DNA from: Dryococelus australis
Taxonomy: Eukaryota > Arthropoda > Insecta > Phasmatodea > Phasmatidae
Length of the DNA stretch: 64,000 bases
Assembly (NCBI GenBank): GCA_029891345.1
Contig: CM057009.1
Coordinates: 309,879,666-309,943,665 of the forward strand
Direction: 5' to 3'
Shown here in pieces: positions 22,113 to 32,950 of the stretch. Below the pieces are notes generated by a model that worked only from the letters and a program-made list of their open reading frames with translations, made no database searches and had not been told where the DNA came from. Each line of letters opens with the position of its first letter. The first letter of the stretch is position 1. The position numbers and the translations under genes were made by a program.

Positions 22113-22640
22113 ACATAATCACACAACACTTAATAGGGAAAACAAATTAAAAAGAACAGTTAATATTTTTTAATGCATTTTGGCACATGTGTGTTACTTT
22201 CTTTTATTGTGTCCAATGGCTTGCAGCCAACGTAACACAAAATACTGGGTTTCCACAGTATTGGTGCTGGTTAGTACTTCCCTCTTTAAGATATATATAT
22301 ATGTAATACATTTTTTAAAATGCAATTAAATAAAAGGCTACTAAAAATTATGTACGAATATTCCACGGGTGTGGAGTCTTACCACGTGGCTGCGTGGTTG
22401 TTTATGTGCATTGTGCTCATTAATATGCTTCATTAAAAAAAACACAGAACACGATAGAAACACTACAAAATCCTTTTTAATTAAATAATAATACACAGGC
22501 ACTTTATCGCACCGGCGATATACACGACACACACATATGGATCACATGGTCATGCAGATGTCACACTAGTGCACATGGTGCAGCGCGATTCGGAACACAT
22601 GCTCATGTGACAACAAATAATATTAACTTGATATATGCCC
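22113..22640 (-). repeat. E2 3' LTR, outer part
   Basis: Collinear with 29,270-29,790, starting at CAACATAAT and sharing AGGGAAAACAAATTAAA, the ATTGTGTCCAATGGCTT block and the TGGTTGTTTATG block. Copy B continues another 0.65 kb beyond this point towards lower coordinates; here the LTR is cut off by the Polinton-like region. Confidence 0.75.
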
Positions 22641-23954
22641 ATGTTGACCTCTTCTCCTTAGCCCGTTTGCCCGCCACACCCGGTTCCGTAATGCAGTGTG
22701 TGTACGCAATCTACGAGCGCAAGTGCAGCACAGTGTGGCAACAACAATCAGGTGCAGAGCGGTGTGAGCACGACAAAGTACACATGGTGCACAAATCCGA
22801 AAATAGACCCTGTGAAGTATCTGTTATTTAATTTGTGCAATTAATGGGCCATGTAAGTTCATGCAAGGAGACACAACTAATAAAGACACCTGCGTTCGCA
22901 GCCCTAAAGCCCTCAGTGTTTTCAAAGTGTCTTTTTGTAATTTGCTGTAATGTATATTCACGTGTCTATCATTTCCCCAACATCCACACAGTGCAATGTT
23001 TTGGTATGATGAATTATATTAAAAGTGTTAATTTTAAGAGCAATGTGTAACAACTAGCACACAGGGTATGTGTCCGATTCGCAAATGTTGTGTGCAAGGA
23101 AATAGTGCAACACAGGGTGCTAGCCCGCCAAGCTGGCAGGCATGCTACATGGAGAAAGTCAGTAGTCGTTGGTCTTTGTTAGGGGTGTACTGCGTCACAT
23201 CGGGGCTCGTGTTTCGCGCACTCGTGCAGCTATCACCATGTTGGACTAATTATTTCACATCAATAGTTGTTTTATCGTACTGGAACCTTTCCGTATCTGA
23301 ACTGCCCTAGACTTCACCGCCCCTCGCACCAACCCAGTGCTTGCATTGCCTGGGTAGGCTTAAATTGTTCTTAAGTTTTTTCATGTGACCACGGGTCTTT
23401 AGCACAGTTATATCCGAACTGACAGGTTCGTAAGCAGCACCAAATGTAAGCTTTTCCGGACGGGAATGTAATCATCTAAGTGAATAAATCGCAGCAGGGA
23501 CGAGTTACCACATATAGTTTATTTCCAATTCGCCGCAAGACATTTAAGGTATGGGCCTTCTCCTGCCAATTTTCGCAAAGAGTAACTTACTGTGCAAGTA
23601 TGTTTGAAATAGTCACGAGTCGGCATAATACGTTACAGTGCTTCGTATGGGTGTGTGGGGAGCCCATATATTCCACAATGCAACAAGTAAGGGAGTTATT
23701 CAGTCAGTATTAATTTTATTCTATGAGGAGACAACAACAGCACGTGGATGATTTCCTGTGGTCGTCGGCCTAACGACCCTGAGGAACGAGTCCACAGCTG
23801 CCTCCAACTTCATGATATTGTCAACCTGACAATATTTGGCGCCCTGGATAATTATCTCCCCCGAGATTCCAACACTATATTCGCTGCTCCTCACCTAACC
23901 AATATCCTTATTGACCAACACCTAGGCACTAGTTGCCAGCCTCTTGCGAATTAG
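22641..23954 (+). repeat. LTR-like insertion inside the E2 3' LTR
   Basis: This 1.3-kb block is absent from the other E2 LTR, where the flanking parts are contiguous. Its part 23,180-23,380 is collinear with 42,570-42,740 in the E5 3' LTR; both end in a CCCAGTGCTT...CCTGGG(G)TAG block. It looks like a piece of an E5-family LTR in plus orientation. Frames in it have no domain. Confidence 0.5.
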
Positions 23955-24234
23955 ACAAATGTCAAACTCTGAAAAATGGCCTGGATATTATGTTAGCATA
24001 TTTAACACCTATTAACACTGACAGAAAAATAGAACAATTTAAAAACAAACCCTATAGGACCTCGGGACAAATGTAAACAAACTACATATACACTTTCTAC
24101 AGGATGCCTATTTAATCAAACTGAACCACGCACACATCAAACTGGCTGTACATAGTGCAGACGGTGGTGGTCAACTGGATTGGAAGGATGCCTCCAGACG
24201 TGGTGAATGGTCTAGAACTGGGACACATGGCACA
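23955..24234 (-). repeat. E2 3' LTR, inner part
   Basis: Collinear with 29,790-30,050 (AAAAATGGCCT, ACAATTTAAAAAC, AACAAACTACATATACACTT, GGTCTAG blocks). On the minus strand it begins TGTGCCATGTGTCCC, the start of the LTR. Confidence 0.8.
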
Positions 24235-24285
24235 CGTCGCATGCCCCTCCCCCTTCCCCTTCTCTGCACCCTCCCTCAGGAGACC
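24235..24285 (-). promoter_or_regulatory. polypurine tract of E2
   Basis: On the minus strand a purine-rich run (GAGAAGGGGAAGGGGGAGGG) ends about a dozen bases before the LTR start at 24,234, the expected place for the plus-strand primer. Confidence 0.55.
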
Positions 24286-25376
24286 ATTCAATCATCGCTT
24301 GCAGGCTCTACTCATGTGCAATACCTACGCAGCAGGCGTAGTCCTCTTAGCGGCCGTAGTTTGTAGTGGCTACCCTGTTGTTTGCCTCTTCTTAGCATGT
24401 GGTGCTGGTGCTCTCACATGGCCGACCGTGTTGTAACAGCTGCGGAGGGTGTGTCCCAAGACCCACAGGCTGTGCACTCGACACGTCAGGAGAGAGAGGT
24501 CCGTATCGATAGGCGAGGAGGGGAAGACATAGCCTCACCACCTGACTCATTGCTGCCGCTCTCTTCATCCTCACTTCCCCATGACCATCGCAGATTATTG
24601 TTCTGGGTGTCCCCAAACACAAACTATACCAGCCTAGGTTTTGACACTTTTTATAACCCCCTCGGAGTCACGACGCCACCAGTCTGGTATTGCACCAGCC
24701 GAAGGACATCTGAAACAGGCGGACTTTGTGGTGTGTCTCGAGGGACAGGAGGGGAAACAGCTGCAGACAGGTTTCCTTCACTTCCCAAGTGGTTTCCAAT
24801 TTCTTCTTCTGCTGGATCCTGTGTGGGCATCTCGGCACCAAGCATCATAGCAGCAGACATAGGAATTTCCTCACGGGCTCCCTCTTCTCTCTTAGACATG
24901 GGCATGACATCTCAAAGTATTTCCAGCTCACCCGTATCTGCTCCTGCATCAGGTAGTGGCATCTAGGCGCCAGGCATCGGCAAGTATAAGTATGTCTCGA
25001 TGAAAGACCGCTGAATGGCGCCTGCTCAGGCGAAATTTGTAACATCTTTCTCCTGTGCACTCTATGATTTTGTGTGGTCCACTCCATTTTTCTTCACAAC
25101 TGCATGGAAATTCCGCTGTCCAGTTGATTGCGGATGCATTCTCACTTACATGAGTTGGCCAGGTTGTAAGCAGGATGGCGGGTGGGTGATATCCAGCGCC
25201 CACTGCAAGACATAACAGTGCTGGTTAGTGCATGCTTTTCTCGCTCCTCTCTCTTCTCTCCACCCTACTTTCCTCTTCCTCCGCTGTTCTGTAGCTTTCC
25301 CGCACCCCACCGGCAAATTCCCCAGGGGGGGAAGGTCATGGCCTTGAAACAGCTGGGATGGTGTCTTCCCTGGGGC
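24286..25376 (-). pseudogene. E2 integrase C-terminal tail, degenerate
   Basis: Minus-strand frames such as 24,651-24,905 (Pro/Ala/Glu/Met-rich) continue after the integrase core up to the polypurine tract. No folded domain is seen. Larger plus-strand frames here (24,382-24,966 and others) are taken as antisense. Confidence 0.4.
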
Positions 25377-26030
25377 CTAAATTGTACAAGTCCGCAACAT
25401 GAATAATGAGCCGGGCAGATGCTCGGCCCACGAGGTGTGGTTTTCCCCCATGCGCAGACGCAGCTGAGTCTTAATATTTTGATTACTTCTTTCAGTAGGG
25501 TTAGCATGTGGGTGGTAAATCGCCGTGTTATGGTGTTGGATGCCCCATCTTGTAACCAAATCACACCATGCACGGCCCGTGAATTGCGTGTCATTTTCGC
25601 TCAACACCGTTCGAGGATACCCCCAGCATGCGAAAAATTCGTTCTTCATGACCTTGCCGATGCCACGTGCTCGAGCACTGGAGAGGGGATAGGCCTCATC
25701 CCACTTCGAAAACAGGTCCGTCACAACGAGTAAAAACTGCTTCGCTATTGGTGTCCTGGGTAAGGGCCCATCAGGTCAAGTGCTACAATTTCAAATAGTT
25801 CCCATGGCTCGCGCTTCTGTTGCTGCTGCACGCCATCCCACATCGGATCTTGAAACGGTTGCAAGTGACACATTAGCGTCCGAAGCTTCTTATATTCACT
25901 GAAAGCCCTGGCCAGTATAAATACTTCAGGATGTTCTGTTTCATTTGAGCTACTCCCGAGTGTCTATAGATGTGAGTGGCGTGGGCATAGTGTAGTATTA
26001 CATCGCTGGAAGCAGCGCAGGGTTCAACAT
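25377..26030 (-). pseudogene. E2 integrase
   Basis: The HHCC zinc domain is visible at about 26,010-25,870: HIYRHSG, LKYLYWPGL, then CVTC, with a stop and a frameshift around it. The core follows: DLMGPYPRTP, then from 25,724 TDLFSKW with the first catalytic Asp, VLSENDTQF where the second Asp is Glu, and YHPHANPTERSNQNIK with the catalytic Glu kept. The frame ends after HTSWAEHLPG. It would insert the cDNA of the element. Confidence 0.85.
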
Positions 26031-26044
26031 AGCCATTTACAACT

Positions 26045-26560
26045 CACTTCTTCTCTATATTTATTTGGCCACATTCTTCTATCCACTTACTTGTGATAGG
26101 GCAACTCCCCTGTGCTTGTGCGACCTCCTCTTGCAGCGTGTCCAGCATCGATGCTGTTGATAACACTGACAGGTTTGCACAGTGTACTGACATGTTGACC
26201 AGCATGTTTACCTTTGACACATGTACTCCTATGCTATAAGCTGTTCTCCTTTCCTCATATTTTCCTAAGTGTATTCTTCTTGCTGTGGTTTCTACTACTG
26301 TATTCTGCTCGGTCAGTCAAGGTATGCCGAGAACTGCCTCTTCCCTGATCTCACCCGATATGAAAGTGACTGTCATAGTTTCTACACCGTGGATGCGAAC
26401 AGTGATGCTAGCTTCTCCCTTAATTTCTCCAGTATGCTGGCGTGTCGCCAGTTGGACTGTTTTGTTGGCAGGTTTGATGTTAGCACTGTTGACAAATCTA
26501 CTCTTCACAAAGTAATGCGATGCAGCCATATCAATTAGTGCACAGCAAGAATGACCATTT
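26045..26560 (-). pseudogene. E2 aspartic protease and following linker
   Basis: The active-site block reads CCALIDMAASHYFV: the catalytic Asp is kept but the usual Thr/Ser-Gly are Met-Ala. The second block GEIREEAVLGIP is followed at once by a TGA where Trp is usual; the same frame then stays open for about 85 more codons (LTEQNTVVETTARRIHLGKY onward) to a stop near 26,045. Within 50 bases the integrase zinc domain starts, so RT and RNase H are missing. Confidence 0.8.
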
Positions 26561-26681
26561 ATTGTGAACGAAATGCGGATGAAACTAGTTAAGTCGGCAT
26601 TGATTTGCACAAGAAGAATTTGTTGCTGTGTCGGGTCAGTGGAGCATGTTTTCGCCTGGGGTTGAATGACGTCAGGCCGCT

Positions 26682-27175
26682 TTACCCCGACCTCTCGTTT
26701 CCCGGTGGCAGCATGCCTCTGCCAGTTGCATGTGCTGCCCTGGCTTGCTGCAGGCAATGATTATCGAAATGTGACCCTTCGCACCAGTGGCAGGAGGTAA
26801 TGCCGCGTGATCTTCGCTCGAACACCTGGTGTATCCCGGCAGGGATTGAAACCTTGTTTGGTGTAGTTGGAGAATGAGTTCTCCTCCTTGACCGGTTCGC
26901 TACAAACTCAGGAGCTGTCAATAATTCCGGTTACCAGGCTGCACTGTCCGAAGTAGGGGTATGGAACAGGCAGGGGGCGTGGCAAGCTGTGCCATCCCCG
27001 CATGCGCTGTACCAGTTGGCAGGCGTGGCAGAGCGATCTGTGGTACATGTGTTGTTGTTGTTGTGCTCATATTCCTCCTGTTCCTGTCAGCTCTGCCCAC
27101 GGTAGCTGGCGAGTCGGCAACATGAAGTTTGTCTGCTCTGCTGGTTGTGGCCGTTCCATTGTCACCGGTTGGCAT
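26682..27175 (-). pseudogene. E2 Gag-like region with zinc knuckle
   Basis: Two frames (26,918-27,175, then 26,682-26,921) link the cysteine-rich ORF to the protease. The second has a knuckle-like CHWCEGSHFDNHC: Cys, Cys, His, Cys in order, but with three instead of four residues between the second Cys and the His. Confidence 0.55.
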
Positions 27176-27720
27176 CTCAAACAGTTTATGTAGATCCCAT
27201 CATGTTTCGTCCCCTTTTCCTTTGGCGACACACACTGCTCATGGTATAAATGCCAACACCTCATGTAGACGAGTGTAGCTGCTCTTATTCCATCACAAAC
27301 TGTGAAGTTGGCACATTTCTGCAAGTTTCTTTGGAAATTCGACATTGACAATGGCGGGTTTAGTTGTGCGGCGTCACACTTACATAGACTTGGTACGCAA
27401 ACATGATTTACAAAACCTTTTGTTTTCTGTGGTCGGAAACAGTTTGAGCAGAAGTTCTCTGGTTGTCCTGCACACGTGCATGACAGCACCACGGATTGCA
27501 ACCAATTATTCACCTCGTCTACTGTATCCCACAGCCTTTGAACAAATGTAGCATCCTGACAGACGTCAGTGTCCACATGCAAGTCCAAGAGAGAAAAAGG
27601 GTTGAATTTCGGCACAGCTTGCAGGCATTTCCGGCACAAAATTGTTCGTTGGCCATTCGTTGTGTGGAAGTCTAAGAACATCCAGTTGTTGGCACAGAGT
27701 GGATCATGCGAGGGGTCCAT
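27067..27720 (-). CDS. cysteine-rich RING/PHD-like ORF of E2
   Basis: This 217-codon frame is the longest open one in E2 and sits where Gag would be. It holds many Cys pairs: LCRKC (residues about 29-33), CTCAG and FCSNC in the middle, LCKC, and towards the end a CWHLYHEQC core followed by CLRC. The C-x-H-x2-H-x2-C plus terminal C-x2-C order resembles a RING-H2 or PHD finger, though the first Cys pair is atypical (C-x5-C). No capsid domain is recognised. It could be a zinc-binding Gag-like protein or an acquired host domain. The zinc-finger reading is inference from spacing. Confidence 0.5.
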   Translation of the reverse strand: MDPSHDPLCANNWMFLDFHTTNGQRTILCRKCLQAVPKFNPFSLLDLHVDTDVCQDATFVQRLWDTVDEVNNWLQSVVLSCTCAGQPENFCSNCFRPQKTKGFVNHVCVPSLCKCDAAQLNPPLSMSNFQRNLQKCANFTVCDGIRAATLVYMRCWHLYHEQCVSPKEKGTKHDGIYINCLRCQPVTMERPQPAEQTNFMLPTRQLPWAELTGTGGI

Positions 27721-28605
27721 GGCATATGCTTCGCCGGGCTAAATGGCTCTTAGCTCGCTGAAACACCCATGCATGTGGTGCGGTAGGGGTGATTCCTGTA
27801 GTATGTGCAACGCGGAAGGAGGGGTGGTGGCAGGTGACGTGCTTCCCCTCAGCCAGTCATGTTTCCAAGATGGTGGTTTGCTGATGTTACGGTCGCACCC
27901 TTGAAGAAGACGAGCTCCAAAATGGCGGACTTCATCACACATACCCCAATGACGATTTGGCACCAAATTCTTCCCTTGCCGTTATTGTGGATCATTTTCC
28001 TCAGTTCCTCGCAGGTCTTGCATGGTGGTTATTTAGGAGTATCGCCAATAGTGATTATTGGAACCGTTAGAATAAAAGGACAACTTATATTTGTGGGAAC
28101 ATGTGGTTGTACATGGTGCACGAAGAGATTTTTCAAAAGGATATTGACAGAAAATTTGTGATCATTCTTGCTGGGAGGATGGACAGTACTAGGGGTAACT
28201 GGAACTGGAAAAGCCCCATGGTGGGCGCCACTTGACATCGCGTAGACAATGGTGTCATTTATAAATGCCACTAGATGTGTCTCTGGATCTAAGGCTGGAC
28301 CATCAAGGAGGAAAACAGGTTATGTGGAAAAGATGCAAAAATTACCACCATATTGTGGGGGGGGGGGCAGCATCTCATTAGAGAGCACGAGTTCAGTTAG
28401 GGCGTGTGGTCGACGGCCTGAACGTAGTTCTCCTTGATGTCCAACGTCTCAATCTTGTAGTTGTAGACGTTCTAAAAGTTATCACAAGATCCATATCCAA
28501 TGCCTCATCTAGTGGGAATTATTAGAGATATTCCCACACACCCATGCTCACTTCCGGGCTGTTATAGGCTGCCTTATGACTTGTGGAAAATATTCAAGCG
28601 AGTTA
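27721..28605 (-). other. E2 leader region
   Basis: The part 28,250-28,605 is collinear, in inverted orientation, with 36,467-36,830 after the LTR at 35.0 kb; shared blocks include CTC(C/G)TTGATGGTCCAGCCT-like and CACTAGA sequences. Frames at 27,739-27,966 and 28,029-28,271 (with CKTC and similar pairs) may extend the cysteine-rich protein upstream. A run of G lies at 28,359-28,368. Confidence 0.4.
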
Positions 28606-30050
28606 TGCAATCAAGAGGTGACCAAAGAAATAAACACAATCTGACAATTCACGACATGAATATTTGTTTCTTTAGACCTTCAATAGAAGCACTTAAAAAC
28701 TTGCTCTGCTAAAGTGGGGTACACACTGATGCGGAAAAGGCTGCAAAAATGCCTAATGTGAAAATTAAGTACTGACCATGTCCCGGCCATGTACAAATTG
28801 ACTGGGTTATGGAAAAGTGCACTCCGTGGGCTAGAAATAAGCAAGAGGTTCGAGTTAAATAAGTTAAAACTATTGTAAACTACATTATTAGCACCGAAGC
28901 GATGAAGTGCCCAGGGAGGGCTCGCGGAACGACTGTCCCATGTGGTTACCAAGAGGCGACCACTGAAATGTGGTGGCAAGCTGCCGCCTTCCGTCACAAA
29001 TTCCCGTGTCGTATCACGTGATCACAAATTACGTGAAAAATACATAAGAAATGAAATGGAGTTTATGAATATGTCCATAATGAATATTAAACACTTAAAA
29101 TCTTACATGACAAATCACACTTGAATAATGAGAAATAAAAAATTATAAAAACATATACTTAACCATAATGCATAAAGCACCCTAACCTCAACTTGGTGCC
29201 TTACGTTTCCTGGTGCAAGGCCCTGCATGTGCCGAGATTCGTTTACATATATTTGCACTTTATTAATTTAATGTACACAACATAATGTCACAGCACTTTA
29301 AAGGGAAAACAAATTAAATAGAACAGTTAATATTTTTGCCGCATTTTGGAACTGTATTGTGTCCAATGGCTTACATCCGACATAACACAATATACTGGCT
29401 TTTCAGTATTGGTACTGGTTAGTACTATCCTCTTTACGAAATATGCATGTAAGCAATAAAATTAAACTAATACAAGTAAAAAAGGGCACTAATAATTACA
29501 TATGAATATTCCATGTGAGTAGAGACATACCATATGGCTGTGTGGTTGTTTATGTTTACGTGTGTTGTGCACGTCAATATGCTTCATTCAATAAAAACAC
29601 AAGACACAATAAAAACCCTACAAAACCCTTTTAAATTAAATGATAATACATAGGCACTTTATCACTTGGGCGATAAACACACTACGCAAATATGGAACGT
29701 GGTCGTGCAGACATCACACTAGTGCACACAGTGTGGCGAGATTCGTACCACATGGTCACGTGACAATAAATAATACCAACTCCCAAAAATGGCCTCGAAA
29801 TTACGTTAACATAATTAACACTTATTAACACCGAAAGAAAAATAAGACAATTTAAAAACGGAACACTATAGGGCCATGGAACACATGTAAACAAACTACA
29901 TATACACTTTCTACAACACGCCTATTTAATCAAACTGAACCGCGCACACGTCACACTGGCTGTACATGGTGCGGACGGTGGTGGCAAGCTTGCTTGGCGG
30001 GTTGCTCCTCCAGACGTGGTGAACGGTCTAGGGCTGGGACATGTGGCACA
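28606..30050 (-). repeat. E2 5' LTR
   Basis: On the minus strand it starts TGTGCCACATGTCCCAGCCC at 30,050 and appears to end TTGATTGCA at 28,606. Its outer half matches the 3' LTR pieces at 22.1-24.2 kb, and its whole length is collinear with the LTR at 35,009-36,466. The end position is uncertain by some tens of bases: a TGGTCACC sequence just before it could instead be the primer-binding site. Confidence 0.7.
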
Positions 30051-30089
30051 CATCAAGTTTGTGCAAGTGCATATCACACACCCTCATCT

Positions 30090-30900
30090 GTTTTTGGAAA
30101 AATTCCACACCCTATTGAATGCATGCTAAAAGATTTATTACCCTTGACTGGTGGGTTAGACAGAGCCAAGTTTTTGGAGGAATTTTTGAAAATCATAGTG
30201 TGGTTACATCAGAGTCACACAGTACCAGAACCTCAGTTACTGGAGGATATTTTTCCTTTTACCATGGGACCATTAAGTGAACACACACAATTAGCCATTG
30301 CACAGCACCTCAATTTTGATGCATATCATGCAGATATATTACATTTCTACATTCCTGCTAGGCTTTTGACTGAGCTATGCCTGAAGCTTTTTAATTGTTT
30401 GCAAGGTCCTTATGAGCTACTATCTGTTTACATTATCAGTATTTAGAAAGATGCAATTGTACTAAGGTTGTCATTGAGAGAACTAGAGTTGGTTGGCAAC
30501 ATTTTGGAATGCCTTGGATCCTATGAACATGCTTGGTTAGTCTTTTTTGAAAAACCAACCAATTTTACAGGCTCAGACAGGCTGTGCATCCACTCCCAGA
30601 ACATCTGCTATGTGGATCAGAGGTGTGAAAATCCAGATTTCCCATCTAAGTGTAATAATTTTCAGAAACCATCACAAAATAAGTCAGGCTCTTTTTCTAT
30701 ACAGAGTTAAAAGGGAGGAAACAAGCCTACAGATAAAAAGCCTTCAGTGGTAGGGAAATACACTAAAGTTCCTAATTTTGGTCCTCAGGGAAACGAAGCA
30801 GGTAGACAAGAACCTACCACCAATAGACACAACCCACCTGTTTGCTATTTTTGTAAAAATGTTGGACATGTAGTTGCTAGATGTTTTCAATTAAAAAACA
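30090..30900 (+). pseudogene. E3 Gag with CCHC zinc knuckle
   Basis: The frame continuing to 30,446 has a Gag matrix/capsid-like pattern (LPLTGGLDRAKFLEEFL, TMGPLSEHTQLAIAQHLNF). The same frame goes on at 30,468 after one stop. At about 30,840-30,890 a canonical knuckle reads CYFCKNVGHVVARC with all four zinc ligands. The true start is uncertain; upstream codons to 29,994 belong to the LTR. Confidence 0.75.
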
Positions 30901-31099
30901 CGTCCAGAATGGAGGAAAAGTGAGCCACCGTGCTCGCTTTTACTGTAAAACTAGTGATGTCTCTTACGATGCTCACATATCTCCCAGAGTTGACATTTGC
31001 ACCCTTTTTCAGCGGTTGTTTGGACAACCTGATGTTCACAGTGAGTGTCAGCCTAATGTTGTTGATTTGTGTCGTGTAACTTTTCCTAATGTTGTTGGT

Positions 31100-31720
31100 G
31101 TTAGAAAAGTAAGTACCCTTCATGTTGAAATTAATGTGGGTTCTTTAGCTTTTGGCACATTGGTTGATTTAGGTTCTGTGTGTACTAAAATTTCCAAAAG
31201 TCTTTTCAAGAGTTTACTTGATTTAAGTCTCATAAGGTCAGTTGATGAGAATCATCTTAAATGTGTTACTGCTTCTAAAGCTCCATTGCCTATTTCTTGC
31301 TGTGCACTAATCAAGGTAAAAATTTCTCGTTTTACTTGGATGCTAAAATGTCTCGTGGCTGACGAGTTAAGTTTAGACTTCATTATTGGAGCAGATTTCA
31401 TGAGAAAAACAGGGCTAGTACTAGATATTCAAGAGCAACATATATATTTTTTTATTTGCCCCAAAGAGATAATTCCCTTTTTAGGTAACCATGTTCCTGT
31501 TACTAATTCTGAAATTAAAACAGGTTGTGAAATGAAAGTTTCAGACAATCCTTTTGCTCATTTGTCTCTTTCAGAGCATATTAAGCTACAGAAATTGTGT
31601 GATAAGTATCCTAACACTTTGACCTCATCAAAAGGCTTGAATATGAAATCAAACTTTTGGACCAAGAACCAGTTAAAAGTCGATCATACCATTTGGCCCT
31701 TCCTAAAATGGAGTAATTGA
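31100..31720 (+). pseudogene. E3 aspartic protease
   Basis: Part of the 279-codon frame 30,881-31,720. The active-site block is FGTLVDLGSVCTKIS, where Leu replaces the usual Thr/Ser after the catalytic Asp, and the second block is LDFIIGADFM. The frame continues into the spacer before RT. Confidence 0.75.
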
Positions 31721-32930
31721 AATTACCGGTCCAGGACCTCATTGATACTGGAATTATTGAACAATCCACTTCACTGTATGCAAGTCCAGCTTTTCTCTTC
31801 CCTAAGCCTAATGGCAATGATCGCATTGTAATTGATTACCGCAAACTAAACCAGAAAATTTAAATTGAATCTGTGCCTTTACCAGACTTGCACTCTGCCT
31901 TTCATTGGTTCAGTGAGGCCAACATTTTTACTACTATAGAACTAAATGCTGTTTACCATCAAATTCCCCTTAGTAAAGAATCTAAGCCCATAACTGGTTT
32001 CTGTGTACCATGGAATTTATACAAATCCACTCATGTTCCTTTCGGCTTAGCAACAGGTGCCCAAGTACTTACTAGGCTTCTAGATTAAATCTTCCACGAG
32101 ATAACTTTTAAGTTTGTTTATAATTATCTTGATGACTTGGTAGTTTATTCAAAAAATTTTGAGGAACATTTAACCCACTTAGAAGAAGTATTCTCCAGAT
32201 TAAAAAAGGTAGGTTTAACTGTAAACCTAGCCAAGGTTAAATTTCCTGTACCTGAAATTTCCTTTCTGGGACATAACATTTCTAGCCAGGGCATTTCCAT
32301 TGACCCAGAAAGAACAAAGGTCATTCGAAATTTTCCCCAAACTAGAAACGCAAAGGGCATAGCCCTCTTTATTAGCATAATTCAGTTCTTTGGCAAAACT
32401 GTACCAAATTTATCAGAGATGGTTGCAGCCGTGAACCAGTTACGTAGGGAAAATGTTAAGTTTAAGTAGGGTACAGACCAACAAAAGGCTTTCGAAACCC
32501 TAAATTCAGAGATAATTAACCCTCCTGTTTTGCATATGGCTGATTTCTCAAAGCACATTATCGTGTAGAGAGATGTGTAAGGTTCGACAGTTGGTGCAGG
32601 TTTATTACAGGAAATTGATGGAGTATGTCAACCGGTTGCTTTCGCCTTGCTCACCTGGACACCCCAGGAAAGGAAAGCATCTACAATTTATGAATTAAAG
32701 TGATTAGTTGTGGTCATTGGTGTTGACAAATTTCGTGAGTACCTTGAACATTCAGAATTTTTGCTTGAAACAGATAATCAAGCTTTTCATCATGGCTCTT
32801 AGCACACCCATGCCAGTTAAGGAAGATAGGTCATTGGGTGATGAAAATTTCTTCACTAAAATTTAAGGTTCAACATATTAAGGGTACCCAGAATGTTGTA
32901 GCAGAGCAGATCTTCGTAGAAACTAAAAAT
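31721..32930 (+). pseudogene. E3 reverse transcriptase and RNase H
   Basis: RT blocks are in one frame broken by several stops: LIDTGIIEQS, SPAFLFPKPNG, IVIDYRKLNQK, TTIELNAVYHQIPL, VPFGLATGAQVLTRLLD, then YNYLDDLVVYS (YLDD catalytic site intact, about 32,121-32,150), FLGHNIS and the thumb region. RNase H follows from about 32,560 with stops and is faint after 32,700, ending near a KFKVQHIKGTQN-like block at about 32,860-32,900. Confidence 0.85.
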
Positions 32931-32950
32931 GTAATAACTTGCATTCTTTT

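Larger units (their letters stand above)
22113..30050 (-). mobile_element. Gypsy-type LTR retrotransposon E2, internally deleted
   Basis: Direct repeats at 22,113-24,234 (interrupted) and 28,606-30,050 flank minus-strand retroelement genes, so they are its 3' and 5' LTRs. Inside, from 28,605 down, are a leader, a cysteine-rich ORF, a zinc knuckle, an aspartic protease and an integrase. RT and RNase H are missing. Matching protease and integrase blocks show E4 and E5 are relatives. Confidence 0.75.
30051..32950 (+). mobile_element. Gypsy-type LTR retrotransposon E3, decayed
   Basis: Plus-strand gag, zinc knuckle, protease, RT and RNase H follow in Gypsy order, with several stops and frame changes. 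No integrase and no LTR pair are recognised; the 5' end abuts the E2 LTR edge at 30,050. Confidence 0.8.

Noticed and set aside
24382..24966. 194-codon plus-strand frame
   Set aside because: Antisense to the E2 integrase tail; GC-rich sequence and no domain.
28359..28368. Run of ten G in the E2 leader
   Set aside because: Homopolymer; may vary through slippage or sequencing error, no function inferred.
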